NCBI GenBank assembly: GCA_903887655.1
Contig: CAISQQ010000287.1
Span: forward strand, 1-6,156
Source of the DNA: an uncultured Burkholderiales bacterium
GTDB taxonomy: Bacteria > Pseudomonadota > Gammaproteobacteria > Burkholderiales > Burkholderiaceae_C
Length of the DNA: 6,156 bases
Direction of reading: 5' to 3'
The notes beneath the pieces are model-generated. The model was not told where the DNA came from and searched no databases. It saw only the letters and a program-made list of their open reading frames with translations. Below are positions 1 to 5,917 of the stretch, in pieces (position 1 is the first letter of the stretch; each line of letters begins with the position of its first letter). Both the position numbers and the translations under genes were made by a program.

Positions 1-95
1 CGGCAAGGCTTTACAGCGTCCTGGGCACGTTTACGACCTCCACAGGCAACACCTTGGTGGCTCGCATGAAGTTGTCGCTCTTGACAAATCAATAA
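1..95 (+). CDS. C-terminal end of an upstream phage gene (partial, unidentified)
   Basis: The frame starting at base 3 is open from the window edge to a TAA at 93-95 and would encode about 30 residues ending in KLSLLTNQ. Its third codon positions are clearly richer in G and C than those of the competing open frame that runs into the portal. Its stop codon merges with the portal's Shine-Dalgarno (TAAGG at 93-97), the same arrangement seen at 1722-1726 before the protease. Both points favour this frame as coding. In HK97-like modules the gene before the portal is usually the large terminase subunit, but a small intervening gene is also common and the fragment is too short to recognise. The identity is therefore left open. 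Confidence 0.4.
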   Translation, partial: ARLYSVLGTFTTSTGNTLVARMKLSLLTNQ

Positions 96-97
96 GG
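93..97 (+). promoter_or_regulatory. Shine-Dalgarno of the portal gene, fused to the preceding stop codon
   Basis: TAAGG combines a TAA stop in the upstream frame with an AAGG ribosome-binding core and lies 6 nt before the ATG at 104. A ribosome finishing the upstream gene would sit exactly on this site, which suggests translational coupling. Confidence 0.55.
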
Positions 98-103
98 CAA
101 AAA

Positions 104-1414
104 ATGGCAAGTATTTGGCAAAACCTCAACGGCATGTTGCGCAAAAGCGCTGGTGCACCCGACTGGGGGACCTTAGAGCGCTACATGGCATGGGCCTTTG
201 GTGGTGGAGCTTCGGCCAGTGGCATCGTGGTCAACCCACAAACGGCCATGCAAAGTGCAGCGGTCTACTCAAGCGTGAAAGTTTTGGCTGAGTCCATTGG
301 CATGTTGCCCATGAATTTATACAAAAAAGATGCCGATGGCTCACGCACTTTGATGCTTGACCATCCATTGCACCGGCTATGCCATGACCAACCAAACGAA
401 TGGATGACTTCGGTTGAGTTCTGGGAAATGATGGTCATTGCCTTGAACCTTCGCGGCAATGCTTATGCCTATGTGAACCGCAACCGATCTGGCCAGGTGG
501 TGGAGCTGCTGCCACTGCACCCCGACATGGTCCGGGTGGTCATGGACAACGGGTATCAGCTGGAATACGAAGTCACCATGCCTGACGGTGCTTTCAAGCG
601 CTTCAAGTTGGGGGAAATCTTTCACCTTCGTGGCTTGACCCTGAATGGTTGGCTCGGAATCAGTCCAATTGCCTACGCTCGCGAGAGCATTGGCTTGTCC
701 ATCGCTACTGAGAAGTTTGGCAGCCAACTCTTTCGCAATGGCGCAAAGATGGGCGGGGTCCTTGAACACCCCGGCAAGTTATCCAAAGAATCTTATGAGC
801 GTCTGAAAACCAGTTTTGACGAGGCGCACTCAGGCGACAACGCCCACAAAACCGCACTCTTGGAAGAGGGCATGAAGTTCTCCAAGGTTTCGATGACCGC
901 CAATGACTCGCAGTTTCTCGATACCCGCAAATATCAGCGCAGTGAAATTGCGGCCATCTTTCGGGTGCCACCTCACATGATCGGGGACTTGGAGAAGGCT
1001 ACTTTCAGCAACATCGAGCAGCAGTCACTGGAGTTTGTGAATTACTCACTCATGCCTTGGCTCAACCGCATTGAAAAAGCCATCAAGCGCGATTTGATGA
1101 ACCCTCAGGAAAAGAAGCAGCTTCACATGAAGTTCGATGTCTCTGGCCTGCTCAGGGGTGATGCAAGCGCACGAAGTGCCCTGTATCACAACGGCATTCT
1201 GGATGGATGGATGACGCGCAACGAAGCCCGAGCTGCCGAGAGTGAGTTGGGAATTGTGTTCAACCCCTTGGACGGCTTGGATGTGCCTTTGATCCCGCTC
1301 AACATGAGCGATGGAACGGATGCCCCCAGCGATCAGCAAGACGATGGGGCGAGCACAAGCGACGCATCTACAACAAACAAGCCAACTAAACCTGAAGGAA
1401 CCCCAAATGAGTAA
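104..1414 (+). CDS. HK97-family portal protein
   Basis: This 436-residue protein should form the dodecameric ring at one capsid vertex, through which DNA is packaged and to which the head-tail connector docks. Family hallmarks visible in order are the N-terminal helix AVYSSVKVLAESIGMLPMNL (about residues 53-72), the segment HPLHRLCHDQPNEWMTSVEF (87-106) followed by LRGNAYAYVNR, ELLPLHPDMVRVV (134-146), FHLRGLTLNGWLGISPI (173-189), and the stem/crown region FRVPPHMIGDLEKATFSNIE (286-305). The length is typical of the family. The last 36 or so residues are rich in Asp, Ser, Thr and Pro and look disordered. The ATG at 104 is preceded by TAAGG (93-97) at 6-nt spacing. The reading frame stays open upstream to the window edge but offers no better start. 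The 3' end overlaps the next gene by 8 nt. Confidence 0.96.
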   Translation: MASIWQNLNGMLRKSAGAPDWGTLERYMAWAFGGGASASGIVVNPQTAMQSAAVYSSVKVLAESIGMLPMNLYKKDADGSRTLMLDHPLHRLCHDQPNEWMTSVEFWEMMVIALNLRGNAYAYVNRNRSGQVVELLPLHPDMVRVVMDNGYQLEYEVTMPDGAFKRFKLGEIFHLRGLTLNGWLGISPIAYARESIGLSIATEKFGSQLFRNGAKMGGVLEHPGKLSKESYERLKTSFDEAHSGDNAHKTALLEEGMKFSKVSMTANDSQFLDTRKYQRSEIAAIFRVPPHMIGDLEKATFSNIEQQSLEFVNYSLMPWLNRIEKAIKRDLMNPQEKKQLHMKFDVSGLLRGDASARSALYHNGILDGWMTRNEARAAESELGIVFNPLDGLDVPLIPLNMSDGTDAPSDQQDDGASTSDASTTNKPTKPEGTPNE

Positions 1415-1724
1415 TCACGTCTATGAAGATGCAGCTCTCAGACTAAATCAGAAAACTGAAGAGTCGCGATTGTTGGACTTGAAAGTCCCAAAGCATCAGC
1501 TTATCGCTGGTGGCGCCGCCGGAGACTTGGCCGTCACGGGTATTACCGTGAACGACGAAATTGTTGAGGTTTTGCAATATGTGGGGGCGGGCGTCTCGGT
1601 TACCAACATCGTCGATCTGACCGCCGAGTTCACCCCCGGGTTGGGCGTAATCAACAACGCTGCTGGGACTGCAAGTACCGGCAGCAAGCTCATGGTTCGC
1701 TGGAATCAGAAAACCTTTGTTTAA
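1407..1724 (+). CDS. Small beta-rich phage structural protein, possible capsid decoration protein
   Basis: This 105-residue protein is not assigned to a family with certainty. The first 30 residues are charged and polar. From about residue 33 the sequence alternates small, beta-branched and glycine residues (GDLAVTGITVNDEIVEVLQY), followed by TNIVDLTAEF (66-75), INNAAGTASTGSKLMVRW (82-99) and a short tail. This pattern, with two or three strand pairs and an 'INN.(A/G)GT.(S/T)TG.KL' turn, resembles small beta-sandwich proteins encoded in phage head modules. Its position between portal and protease fits a head component such as a decoration or stabilising protein, but this is an inference. The ATG at 1407 is chosen because AAGGA (1395-1399) lies 7 nt upstream. 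An in-frame ATG at 1311 would add 32 low-complexity residues lying wholly inside the portal gene. It overlaps the portal gene by 8 nt. Confidence 0.75.
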   Translation: MSNHVYEDAALRLNQKTEESRLLDLKVPKHQLIAGGAAGDLAVTGITVNDEIVEVLQYVGAGVSVTNIVDLTAEFTPGLGVINNAAGTASTGSKLMVRWNQKTFV

Positions 1725-1726
1725 GG
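1722..1726 (+). promoter_or_regulatory. Shine-Dalgarno of the protease gene, fused to the preceding stop codon
   Basis: TAAGG again joins the TAA of the preceding gene (1722-1724) to an AAGG core, 5 nt before the ATG at 1732. It decides the protease start in favour of 1732 over the TTG at 1717. Confidence 0.65.
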
Positions 1727-1731
1727 CACAT

Positions 1732-2379
1732 ATGCAACACATCGACAAACCATTTGAGATCAAAGCGATTTCAGACAGCGGGGAGTTTTCAGGATATGCC
1801 AGTGTCTACGGCAACGTTGACCAGGGCGATGACATCGTTGCACCAGGTGCTTTTGCTGACTCGCTCAAATCGTTCTCTATGAAGGGTCGATTGCCTGCTT
1901 TGCTTTGGCAGCATAAGCAGTCTGACCCCATTGGGGTTTTCACATCGATGAGAGAGGACGAGCACGGCCTCTTTGTTGAAGGCAAGCTGGCCCTTAAAAC
2001 CCAAAAGGGCGCTGAGGCTTATGAGCTCATGCAAATGAAGGCCATCAGTGGGATGAGCATCGGCTTCAAGAGCCAGGTGGATGAGTACAGCCCGAAGTCT
2101 GGCATTCGCACGATCCAAAAGGGCGACCTCTGGGAAGTCTCCCTCGTCACCTTTCCCATGAATGACTCTGCCCGAGTGGTCTCAATCAAGTCGATTGAGG
2201 AAGTTATCGATTTCAAAAGCGCCGAGCGCCTTCTGCGTGATGCAGGCGGCTTCTCGCGCTCAGAAGCTGTGGCACTTGTGTCACGGATCAAAAGTCTATC
2301 CCAGAGAGAGTCTGTGGACGAAGACGAAAGGCAGGAACTGATGAAAGCGCTTACGCGCAGAACCGAGTTGCTGTCTTAG
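1732..2379 (+). CDS. HK97-family prohead protease (peptidase U35)
   Basis: This 215-residue serine protease is expected to act inside the immature prohead, cleaving the N-terminal scaffold from the capsid protein and then itself. Family motifs are clear: FSGYASVYGNVDQGDDIVAPGAF-like N-terminal region (about residues 19-41), the catalytic His61 in LLWQHKQSDPIG, the nucleophile Ser109 in SGMSIGF, and Glu135 in LWEVSLVTFPMN, the conserved third block. The C-terminal motif LLRDAGGFSRSEA (167-179) is common in this family, and the tail after it is charged and helical. The catalytic roles are taken from the family. The ATG at 1732 is preferred because AAGG (1723-1726) lies 5 nt upstream, fused to the previous stop. 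An in-frame TTG at 1717 would add five residues but lacks a comparable site. It lies immediately before the capsid gene, as usual. Confidence 0.95.
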   Translation: MQHIDKPFEIKAISDSGEFSGYASVYGNVDQGDDIVAPGAFADSLKSFSMKGRLPALLWQHKQSDPIGVFTSMREDEHGLFVEGKLALKTQKGAEAYELMQMKAISGMSIGFKSQVDEYSPKSGIRTIQKGDLWEVSLVTFPMNDSARVVSIKSIEEVIDFKSAERLLRDAGGFSRSEAVALVSRIKSLSQRESVDEDERQELMKALTRRTELLS

Positions 2380-2404
2380 TACGCAGTCCCTGCACCCCCC
2401 GATG

Positions 2405-2429
2405 AACCCGCCTTGTGCGGGTTTTTTTT
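2405..2429 (+). terminator. Rho-independent-type hairpin 1 of a tandem pair before the capsid gene
   Basis: AACCCGC (2405-2411) pairs perfectly with GCGGGTT (2417-2423) around a 5-nt loop, CTTGT. A run of eight T follows (2422-2429). It lies 25 nt after the protease stop. This is a textbook intrinsic-terminator shape on the + strand. How strongly it terminates in a lytic transcript cannot be judged from sequence. Confidence 0.85.
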
Positions 2430-2453
2430 CGACCCGCCCTGTGCGGGTTTTTT
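2407..2453 (+). repeat. Tandem direct repeat of a terminator unit (26-nt period)
   Basis: The unit CCCGCC(T/C)TGTGCGGG plus at least six T occurs at 2407-2427 and 2433-2453. The two copies differ at only one position. The pair looks like a local duplication of one terminator. Confidence 0.8.
2432..2453 (+). terminator. Rho-independent-type hairpin 2, near copy of hairpin 1
   Basis: ACCCGC (2432-2437) pairs with GCGGGT (2443-2448) around the loop CCTGT, followed by six T (2448-2453). Stem, loop and T-run match the preceding hairpin except for one loop base and stem length, at a 26-nt period. The capsid gene's GGAG begins only 7 nt after the T-run, so this structure lies directly in that gene's leader. 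Confidence 0.83.
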
Positions 2454-2460
2454 CGTTTCT

Positions 2461-2464
2461 GGAG
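2461..2464 (+). promoter_or_regulatory. Ribosome binding site that fixes the major capsid start
   Basis: GGAG lies 7 nt before the ATG at 2472. It is stronger than the AAGG-type sites of the neighbouring genes, which suits a highly expressed protein. The flanking sequence TGGAGTATCCAAATG closely matches the leader of the tail tube gene (TGGAGAATTCAAATG). Confidence 0.8.
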
Positions 2465-2471
2465 TATCCAA

Positions 2472-3707
2472 ATGAGTAAAGAAATCCTCGACGCAATCGA
2501 AGTATCGAACCGCGCCTTTGAAGAGTTTAAAAAAGTTAACGATGCACGCATCGATGAATTGAAAAAAGGCGGTATCACTGCTGACTTTCAAGCCAAGATG
2601 GAAGCTATCCAAAAAGACATGACCGAACAAAAGCGCGTCATCGAAGATATGGAAGCCAAAGCCAAGCGCCCCCAATTTGGTGGACCTGGCCAAGATGCAA
2701 ATCAAGCCGAAGCAGAACACAAGACTGCCTTCAACTCATTCTTGCGCAAAGGTAAAGACAACGGTCTGGCCGAATTGGAAGCTAAGGCTTATGCCTGGTC
2801 AACCAACTCTGGTGCTGACGGTGGTTATGCCGTGCCGAAGGTGATTGACGCCGCTATCGATGCCCTGGCTGTGAACATCAGTCCGATTCGCTCCATTGCC
2901 CAAGTGGTTCAAATCAGTACAACTGACTATCACAAGCTGGTCAACTTGCGTGGCACGGCCTCTGGATGGGTAGGTGAGACTGCTGCTCGTACAGCCACTG
3001 CTTCCTCAACCCTGGCAGATATCAAACCCACTATGGGCGAGTTGTATGCCAACCCACAGGCAACGCAGCAAATGCTGGACGATGTGTTCTTCAATGCGGA
3101 GCAATGGTTGGCATCTGAAGTGGCCACAGAGTTCGCACGCGCTGAAGGCGCTGCGTTCATCGCAGGCACTGGCACCAATATGCCCACAGGCTTCTTGAAC
3201 GGCTCAACGGCTGCAACCGCAGACGCAACACGAGCATTTGGAACCATTGAGCACATTGCAACCGGTACTTCGGCAGCGTTTAAGACTTTGTCTTCAACGG
3301 TTAACCCCGCTGATGACTTGTTCTCGATTGTTGCCAAGATGAAGGCTGCATATCGCTCAGGCTCCACCTGGGTGACCAACAAAGCGTTGTTGTTTGAAAT
3401 CATGGCCATGAAAGACTACCAAGGTCGCTATGTATTCAACCCCACTTCTGCACCAGGCGTGGCTGACACCATCCTTGGCTATCCAGTGGTTGAGGCTGAA
3501 GACATTCCTGCAAAAGGTGCTGCGTCCTTGTCTTTGGCCTTCGGCAACTTCAAGCTCGCCTATCTGATCGTTGACCGTATTGGTACCCGTGTCGTTCGCG
3601 ATCCGTTCAGCAATAAGCCATATATCGGCTTCTACACCACCAAGCGAGTTGGCGGTGCACTGATTAACAGTGAAGCCCTCAAAGTCTTGAAGTTTGCTGC
3701 TTCTTAA
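2472..3707 (+). CDS. HK97-fold major capsid protein with N-terminal scaffold (delta) domain
   Basis: This 411-residue protein forms the icosahedral shell. Residues 1 to about 66 are highly charged and helical with heptad-like spacing, as in the HK97 delta domain, which serves as internal scaffold; no separate scaffold gene is present. A Gly/Gln-rich linker follows (68-80). The HK97 core starts near NSGADGGYAVP (112-122), with family blocks TASGWVGET (162-170), MGELYANPQATQQMLDD (188-204), EFARAEGAAFIAGTGTNMP (220-238), SGSTWVTN (296-303), LGYPVVEAEDIP (335-346), and the C-terminal DRIGTRVVRDPFSNKPYIGF (368-387). The protease probably cuts between about residues 100 and 112, by analogy with HK97. 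The start at 2472 has GGAG at 7 nt; an open extension to 2415 would run through the terminator hairpins and is rejected. It is flanked on both sides by hairpins. Confidence 0.97.
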   Translation: MSKEILDAIEVSNRAFEEFKKVNDARIDELKKGGITADFQAKMEAIQKDMTEQKRVIEDMEAKAKRPQFGGPGQDANQAEAEHKTAFNSFLRKGKDNGLAELEAKAYAWSTNSGADGGYAVPKVIDAAIDALAVNISPIRSIAQVVQISTTDYHKLVNLRGTASGWVGETAARTATASSTLADIKPTMGELYANPQATQQMLDDVFFNAEQWLASEVATEFARAEGAAFIAGTGTNMPTGFLNGSTAATADATRAFGTIEHIATGTSAAFKTLSSTVNPADDLFSIVAKMKAAYRSGSTWVTNKALLFEIMAMKDYQGRYVFNPTSAPGVADTILGYPVVEAEDIPAKGAASLSLAFGNFKLAYLIVDRIGTRVVRDPFSNKPYIGFYTTKRVGGALINSEALKVLKFAAS

Positions 3708-3722
3708 TTGCAGCCTGCCCTT

Positions 3723-3756
3723 GCCCCGAGTCGGTTAAGCCTCTCGGGGCCTTTTT
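3723..3756 (+). terminator. Rho-independent-type terminator after the capsid gene
   Basis: GCCCCGAG (3723-3730) pairs perfectly over 8 bp with CTCGGGGC (3743-3750) around a 12-nt loop, followed by C and five T (3752-3756). It lies 15 nt after the capsid stop. It probably sets off the abundant capsid message from the downstream connector genes, whose first Shine-Dalgarno begins only about 6 nt later. Confidence 0.88.
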
Positions 3757-3773
3757 ATTTATAGGAAAAACCC

Positions 3774-3941
3774 ATGCGTAATGTTTTATTTGTTCGTGAC
3801 TTTGAAAGTTTCAAAGCCGAAGATCACGTTGAAGTTGAAGACCAGATTGCAGTCGATGCGATTGCTGGCGGTTTTGCTGTGCCCAGTGTTGATGCGTTCG
3901 CGCCTGCAACGGAAATCAAAAAATTACCAGAGGCTGTGTGA
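3774..3941 (+). CDS. Small 55-residue phage head-module protein of unknown function
   Basis: ATG at 3774 is preceded by TAGGA (3762-3766) at 7-nt spacing. The frame runs 55 codons and ends in TGA at 3939-3941, overlapping the next ATG by one base (TGATG). The product is acidic: MRNVLFVRDFESFK, then AEDHVEVEDQIAVDAIAGGF (15-34), then AVPSVDAFAPATEIKKLPEAV-type tail. The block 'K.(E/G)DHVEVED.IA.D.IA.GFA.P' resembles a loose pattern seen in small proteins encoded next to capsid genes of proteobacterial prophages, where a short N-terminal strand leads to a helix ending in a Gly turn. I do not recognise a characterised function. The ribosome site, stop-start coupling and position make it very likely a real gene. 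A longer open frame starting at 3781 overlaps it in another phase and is a shadow. Confidence 0.82.
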   Translation: MRNVLFVRDFESFKAEDHVEVEDQIAVDAIAGGFAVPSVDAFAPATEIKKLPEAV

Positions 3942-4612
3942 TGTCCACAGTTTTGCTAACCCCACCGACAGCCGAACCGGTCTCGCTGGCAGAGGCGAAA
4001 TTGCACTTGCGAGTTGAAGACAATGCAGACGATGTTTTGATTGGTGCGCTGATATCTGCGACACGAGTCCAGGCAGAGCACGACACTCGCCGATCATTAG
4101 TTACTCAGACATGGCAGTTGGTGCTGGACCGATTTCCATCGCCAGCGACAAATAATGCCTACGGGAATTGGTACGGACCGCAATGGGGAATCAACCCAGG
4201 TCCCATCACCATCGAGCGTCAAGACGGCAAGACAGGATTTGAGATTTATCTGGGTCACACCCCAATCATTGCCATCACTTCAATCGTCTTTGTTGATCAA
4301 GACGGGTTGATTCAAACTCTTGATCCAACAGCCTACAAGCTCGACAACGTCACAGAGCCTTCGCGCTTAGTGCCTAGTTTTGGAAGCAGTTGGCCAGTCG
4401 CTAGGGCTGAAATCAATTCAGTCACGATCACATTCACCTGTGGATATGGTCTCCCGTCCAAAGTTCCTGAAGGCATCAAGCGTTGGATGTTGCTTCACAT
4501 TGGGGCTATGTACGAGAACCGTGAATCGGTGTTGACTGGTCGGGGTATGTCCATTGTTCCAATGCCATTCATAGATTCATTGCTTGAACCCTACCGAATC
4601 AGAGAGTTTTAA
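3941..4612 (+). CDS. Head-tail connector, phiE125 gp8 / HK97 gp6-like family
   Basis: This 223-residue protein is expected to form the first ring docked under the portal after DNA packaging. The N-terminus shows the family opening TPPTAEPVSLAEAKLHLRV (8-26), then a helical region with LISATRVQAEHDTRRSLVTQ (37-56), WQLVLDRFPS (58-67), the central IIAITSIVFVDQDGLIQTLD (109-128), YKLDNVTEPSRLVPSFGSSW (132-151), VTITFTCGYG (161-170), and the C-terminal helix IKRWMLLHIGAMYENRES (179-196) ending LLEPYRI. This matches the phiE125 gp8 pattern closely. A Gly/Asn/Trp/Tyr-rich stretch at 71-88 may be an extended loop. ATG 3941 is preferred over GTG 3938 because AGAGG (3929-3933) lies 7 nt upstream. The start overlaps the preceding stop by one base. 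Confidence 0.92.
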   Translation: MSTVLLTPPTAEPVSLAEAKLHLRVEDNADDVLIGALISATRVQAEHDTRRSLVTQTWQLVLDRFPSPATNNAYGNWYGPQWGINPGPITIERQDGKTGFEIYLGHTPIIAITSIVFVDQDGLIQTLDPTAYKLDNVTEPSRLVPSFGSSWPVARAEINSVTITFTCGYGLPSKVPEGIKRWMLLHIGAMYENRESVLTGRGMSIVPMPFIDSLLEPYRIREF

Positions 4613-4954
4613 ATGCAAGCAGGACTTCTCAGAAAGGTGGCCATCCTTCAAAAGCGTGATGACATTCAAGACGCCACGGGTGCTCAGGTTGTCACCTGGA
4701 CAACTCTGGCTTCGACTCGGGCATACATCGAACCTCTTCGAGGTCAAAAGGGGCTTGACGCCCAAGTGATCAATGCCGAGGTGTCCCACCAAATCACATT
4801 GCGTTTCATGCCCATATTCAAAAAGCCACTGGAAGTGGCGAAGATGCGTTTACTGAGTGGAGACCGAACCTTCATCATTCACGCCTCAATTAACAAAGAT
4901 GAGCGCAATCGTGAAATCACATTGCTCGCCACAGAGGGATTGAATGATGGCTGA
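4613..4954 (+). CDS. Phage head-closure / head-tail adaptor protein (SPP1 gp16-like)
   Basis: This 113-residue protein has the usual length and layout of the head-tail joining family: the opening MQAGLLRKVAILQKRDDIQD (1-20), ATGAQVVTWTTLASTRAYIE (21-40), a region with ITLRFMPIF (61-69), and the closing SGDRTFIIHASINKDERNRE (82-101). Family members form a small beta-barrel ring that extends the connector and closes the DNA channel. The ATG directly abuts the preceding stop (TAAATG at 4610-4615), with only a weak purine-rich AGAGAG (4601-4606) upstream, so translation is probably coupled to the connector gene. It overlaps the next gene by 11 nt. Confidence 0.9.
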   Translation: MQAGLLRKVAILQKRDDIQDATGAQVVTWTTLASTRAYIEPLRGQKGLDAQVINAEVSHQITLRFMPIFKKPLEVAKMRLLSGDRTFIIHASINKDERNREITLLATEGLNDG

Positions 4955-5492
4955 ATTGGTCAATATCAAAGGCTTTGCCGAACTCAAACTCGCAATGGAA
5001 GCGCTTGGCAAAGGAGTCAGCAAGAACGTGCTTCGTGGTGCGGTCAATGCTGGTGCAGCCGTCATTCGCGATCAAGCCAGGCTGAATGCACCACTGATGA
5101 CCGAATCCTTGCCAGGCCATCAACCCCCCGGGACATTGAAGCGAGCGATTGTGAACAAGTTCATTCAAGCTCAGTCAAATTTCACACAAGTGGTCATCGA
5201 TGTTTGCGTGATCATGGGTAAGTCGTTGCGCGGACAGGGTAAGAAGCACACGCGATCACAAGATGCGTATTACGCAGGGTGGATCGAGCGGGGCCATTAT
5301 TTTGTTGCTCATAAGCCCAAAGGGGTTACTTGGAAGTCGCATCGCGCAAGCGAGCAAGGCAAGGGCCAGTTCGTTCCTGCTCATCCTTTTATGAGGCCTG
5401 CATATGAAGAACGAAAGTTAGATGCAGTTGAAGCCATGCGTGTCTATATGGAAAAGCGGATTCCTGTTGAAGTAGAAAAGGCCCGCAAATGA
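4944..5492 (+). CDS. HK97 gp10-like tail-component protein
   Basis: This 182-residue protein matches the HK97 gp10 family, found between the head adaptor and the tail terminator and thought to act in tail assembly or head-tail joining. Visible blocks are IKGFAELKLAMEALGKGVSK (8-27), VLRGAVNAGAAVIRDQARLN (29-48) leading into AP, PPGTLKRAIV (61-70), DAYYAGWIERGHYF (107-120), and VPAHPFMRPAYEERKLDAVE (144-163); the '(Y/F)Y..(F/W)(V/I)E.G' and 'HPF(M/L)RPA' motifs are diagnostic. It is longer than many members because of a basic segment at 90-107 and a charged helical C-terminus. The start could be ATG 4944 or ATG 4947: GAGG (4934-4937) lies 6 or 9 nt upstream respectively. Its end overlaps the next gene by 4 nt (ATGA). 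Confidence 0.9.
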   Translation: MMAELVNIKGFAELKLAMEALGKGVSKNVLRGAVNAGAAVIRDQARLNAPLMTESLPGHQPPGTLKRAIVNKFIQAQSNFTQVVIDVCVIMGKSLRGQGKKHTRSQDAYYAGWIERGHYFVAHKPKGVTWKSHRASEQGKGQFVPAHPFMRPAYEERKLDAVEAMRVYMEKRIPVEVEKARK

Positions 5493-5833
5493 CAACCATG
5501 ATCGAATCGTTTGTGGCACTTGTCCAAAACCAAACTGACGCCCAAGAGCGGGTCTATCCCCAAGTCGCGCCTGATGGGGTCGTTCGTCCCTATATCGTTT
5601 ATCAAAGAGTTTCAACGATCAGCAATAACTGGTCAAAGCTAAGCAATACCCAACTCCAAGTTGATGTCTATGCAACCACCTACGCCCAGGCGCAATCCAT
5701 TGCGGCAGCGGTTGGAGCACTGATGTTTGGTTGGACCATCCAAAGTATTTCAGGCATTTCAGTCGATCTGTTTGAACCAACAGTCAAGTTGCATCGCAAT
5801 TCAAGCGATTACTCGATCTGGCACTACACCTGA
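5489..5833 (+). CDS. DUF3168-family tail completion / tail terminator protein
   Basis: This 114-residue protein fits the DUF3168 family, related to SPP1 gp17-type tail-completion proteins, which cap the tail at the head-proximal end and join it to the head. The characteristic blocks are RVYPQVAPDGVVRPYIVYQR (21-40), VSTI, LSNTQLQVDVYATTYAQAQS (51-70), IAAAVGALM, and the C-terminal NSSDYSIWHY. Length and position before the tail tube gene are typical. ATG 5489 is supported by AAGG (5478-5481) at 7-nt spacing and by the 4-nt ATGA overlap with the previous stop; ATG 5498 is possible but lacks a comparable site. Confidence 0.92.
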   Translation: MTTMIESFVALVQNQTDAQERVYPQVAPDGVVRPYIVYQRVSTISNNWSKLSNTQLQVDVYATTYAQAQSIAAAVGALMFGWTIQSISGISVDLFEPTVKLHRNSSDYSIWHYT

Positions 5834-5852
5834 TCAAAACCTAGTCCCCCTC

Positions 5853-5881
5853 AAAGCTCGCCTAAACAGCGGGCTTTTTTT
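5853..5881 (+). terminator. Rho-independent-type hairpin 1 of the pair before the tail tube gene
   Basis: AGCTCGC (5855-5861) pairs with GCGGGCT (5869-5875), with one G-U wobble, around the loop CTAAACA. Two more A-T pairs can extend the base, and seven T (5875-5881) follow. It lies about 20 nt after the tail terminator stop. Confidence 0.83.
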
Positions 5882-5894
5882 GTTCCTGTCACAC

Positions 5895-5913
5895 GCCCCG
5901 TAAGGGGTTTTTT
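5895..5913 (+). terminator. Short hairpin with GNRA-type loop before the tail tube gene
   Basis: CCCC (5896-5899) pairs with GGGG (5904-5907) around GTAA, a GNRA-type tetraloop, and a G-U pair may extend it. Six T follow (5908-5913). The stem is short, so termination alone may be weak, but the compact loop should be stable in RNA. The tail tube GGAG begins 4 nt after the T-run. Confidence 0.65.
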
Positions 5914-5917
5914 ATTT

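Noticed and set aside
2..103. Open frame upstream of and in phase with the portal ATG
   Set aside because: There is no better start codon, and third-position composition and the TAAGG junction favour the neighbouring frame as the coding one. The open stretch is short enough to arise by chance.
1311..1406. Upstream in-frame extension of the 105-residue protein starting at ATG 1311
   Set aside because: It lies wholly within the portal gene, has low-complexity composition and no ribosome site, while ATG 1407 has AAGGA at 7 nt.
2415..2471. Nineteen-codon upstream extension of the capsid protein
   Set aside because: The extension reads through both terminator hairpins and their T-runs; GGAG at 2461-2464 points to the ATG at 2472.
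2930..3409. Long antisense open frame across the capsid gene, and other minus-strand frames
   Set aside because: These are shadows of strong + strand genes with clear family motifs; none has a ribosome site or recognisable product.
3708..3776. Possible promoter with TTTATA (3758-3763) as -10 element
   Set aside because: Transcription would begin at or after the start codon of the 55-residue gene, and no matching -35 element stands at the proper distance outside the hairpin.
3781..4017. Open frame of 78 codons overlapping the small gene and the connector start
   Set aside because: It overlaps two genes with good ribosome sites and coupled ends; its basic, lysine/leucine-rich product resembles an out-of-frame reading.
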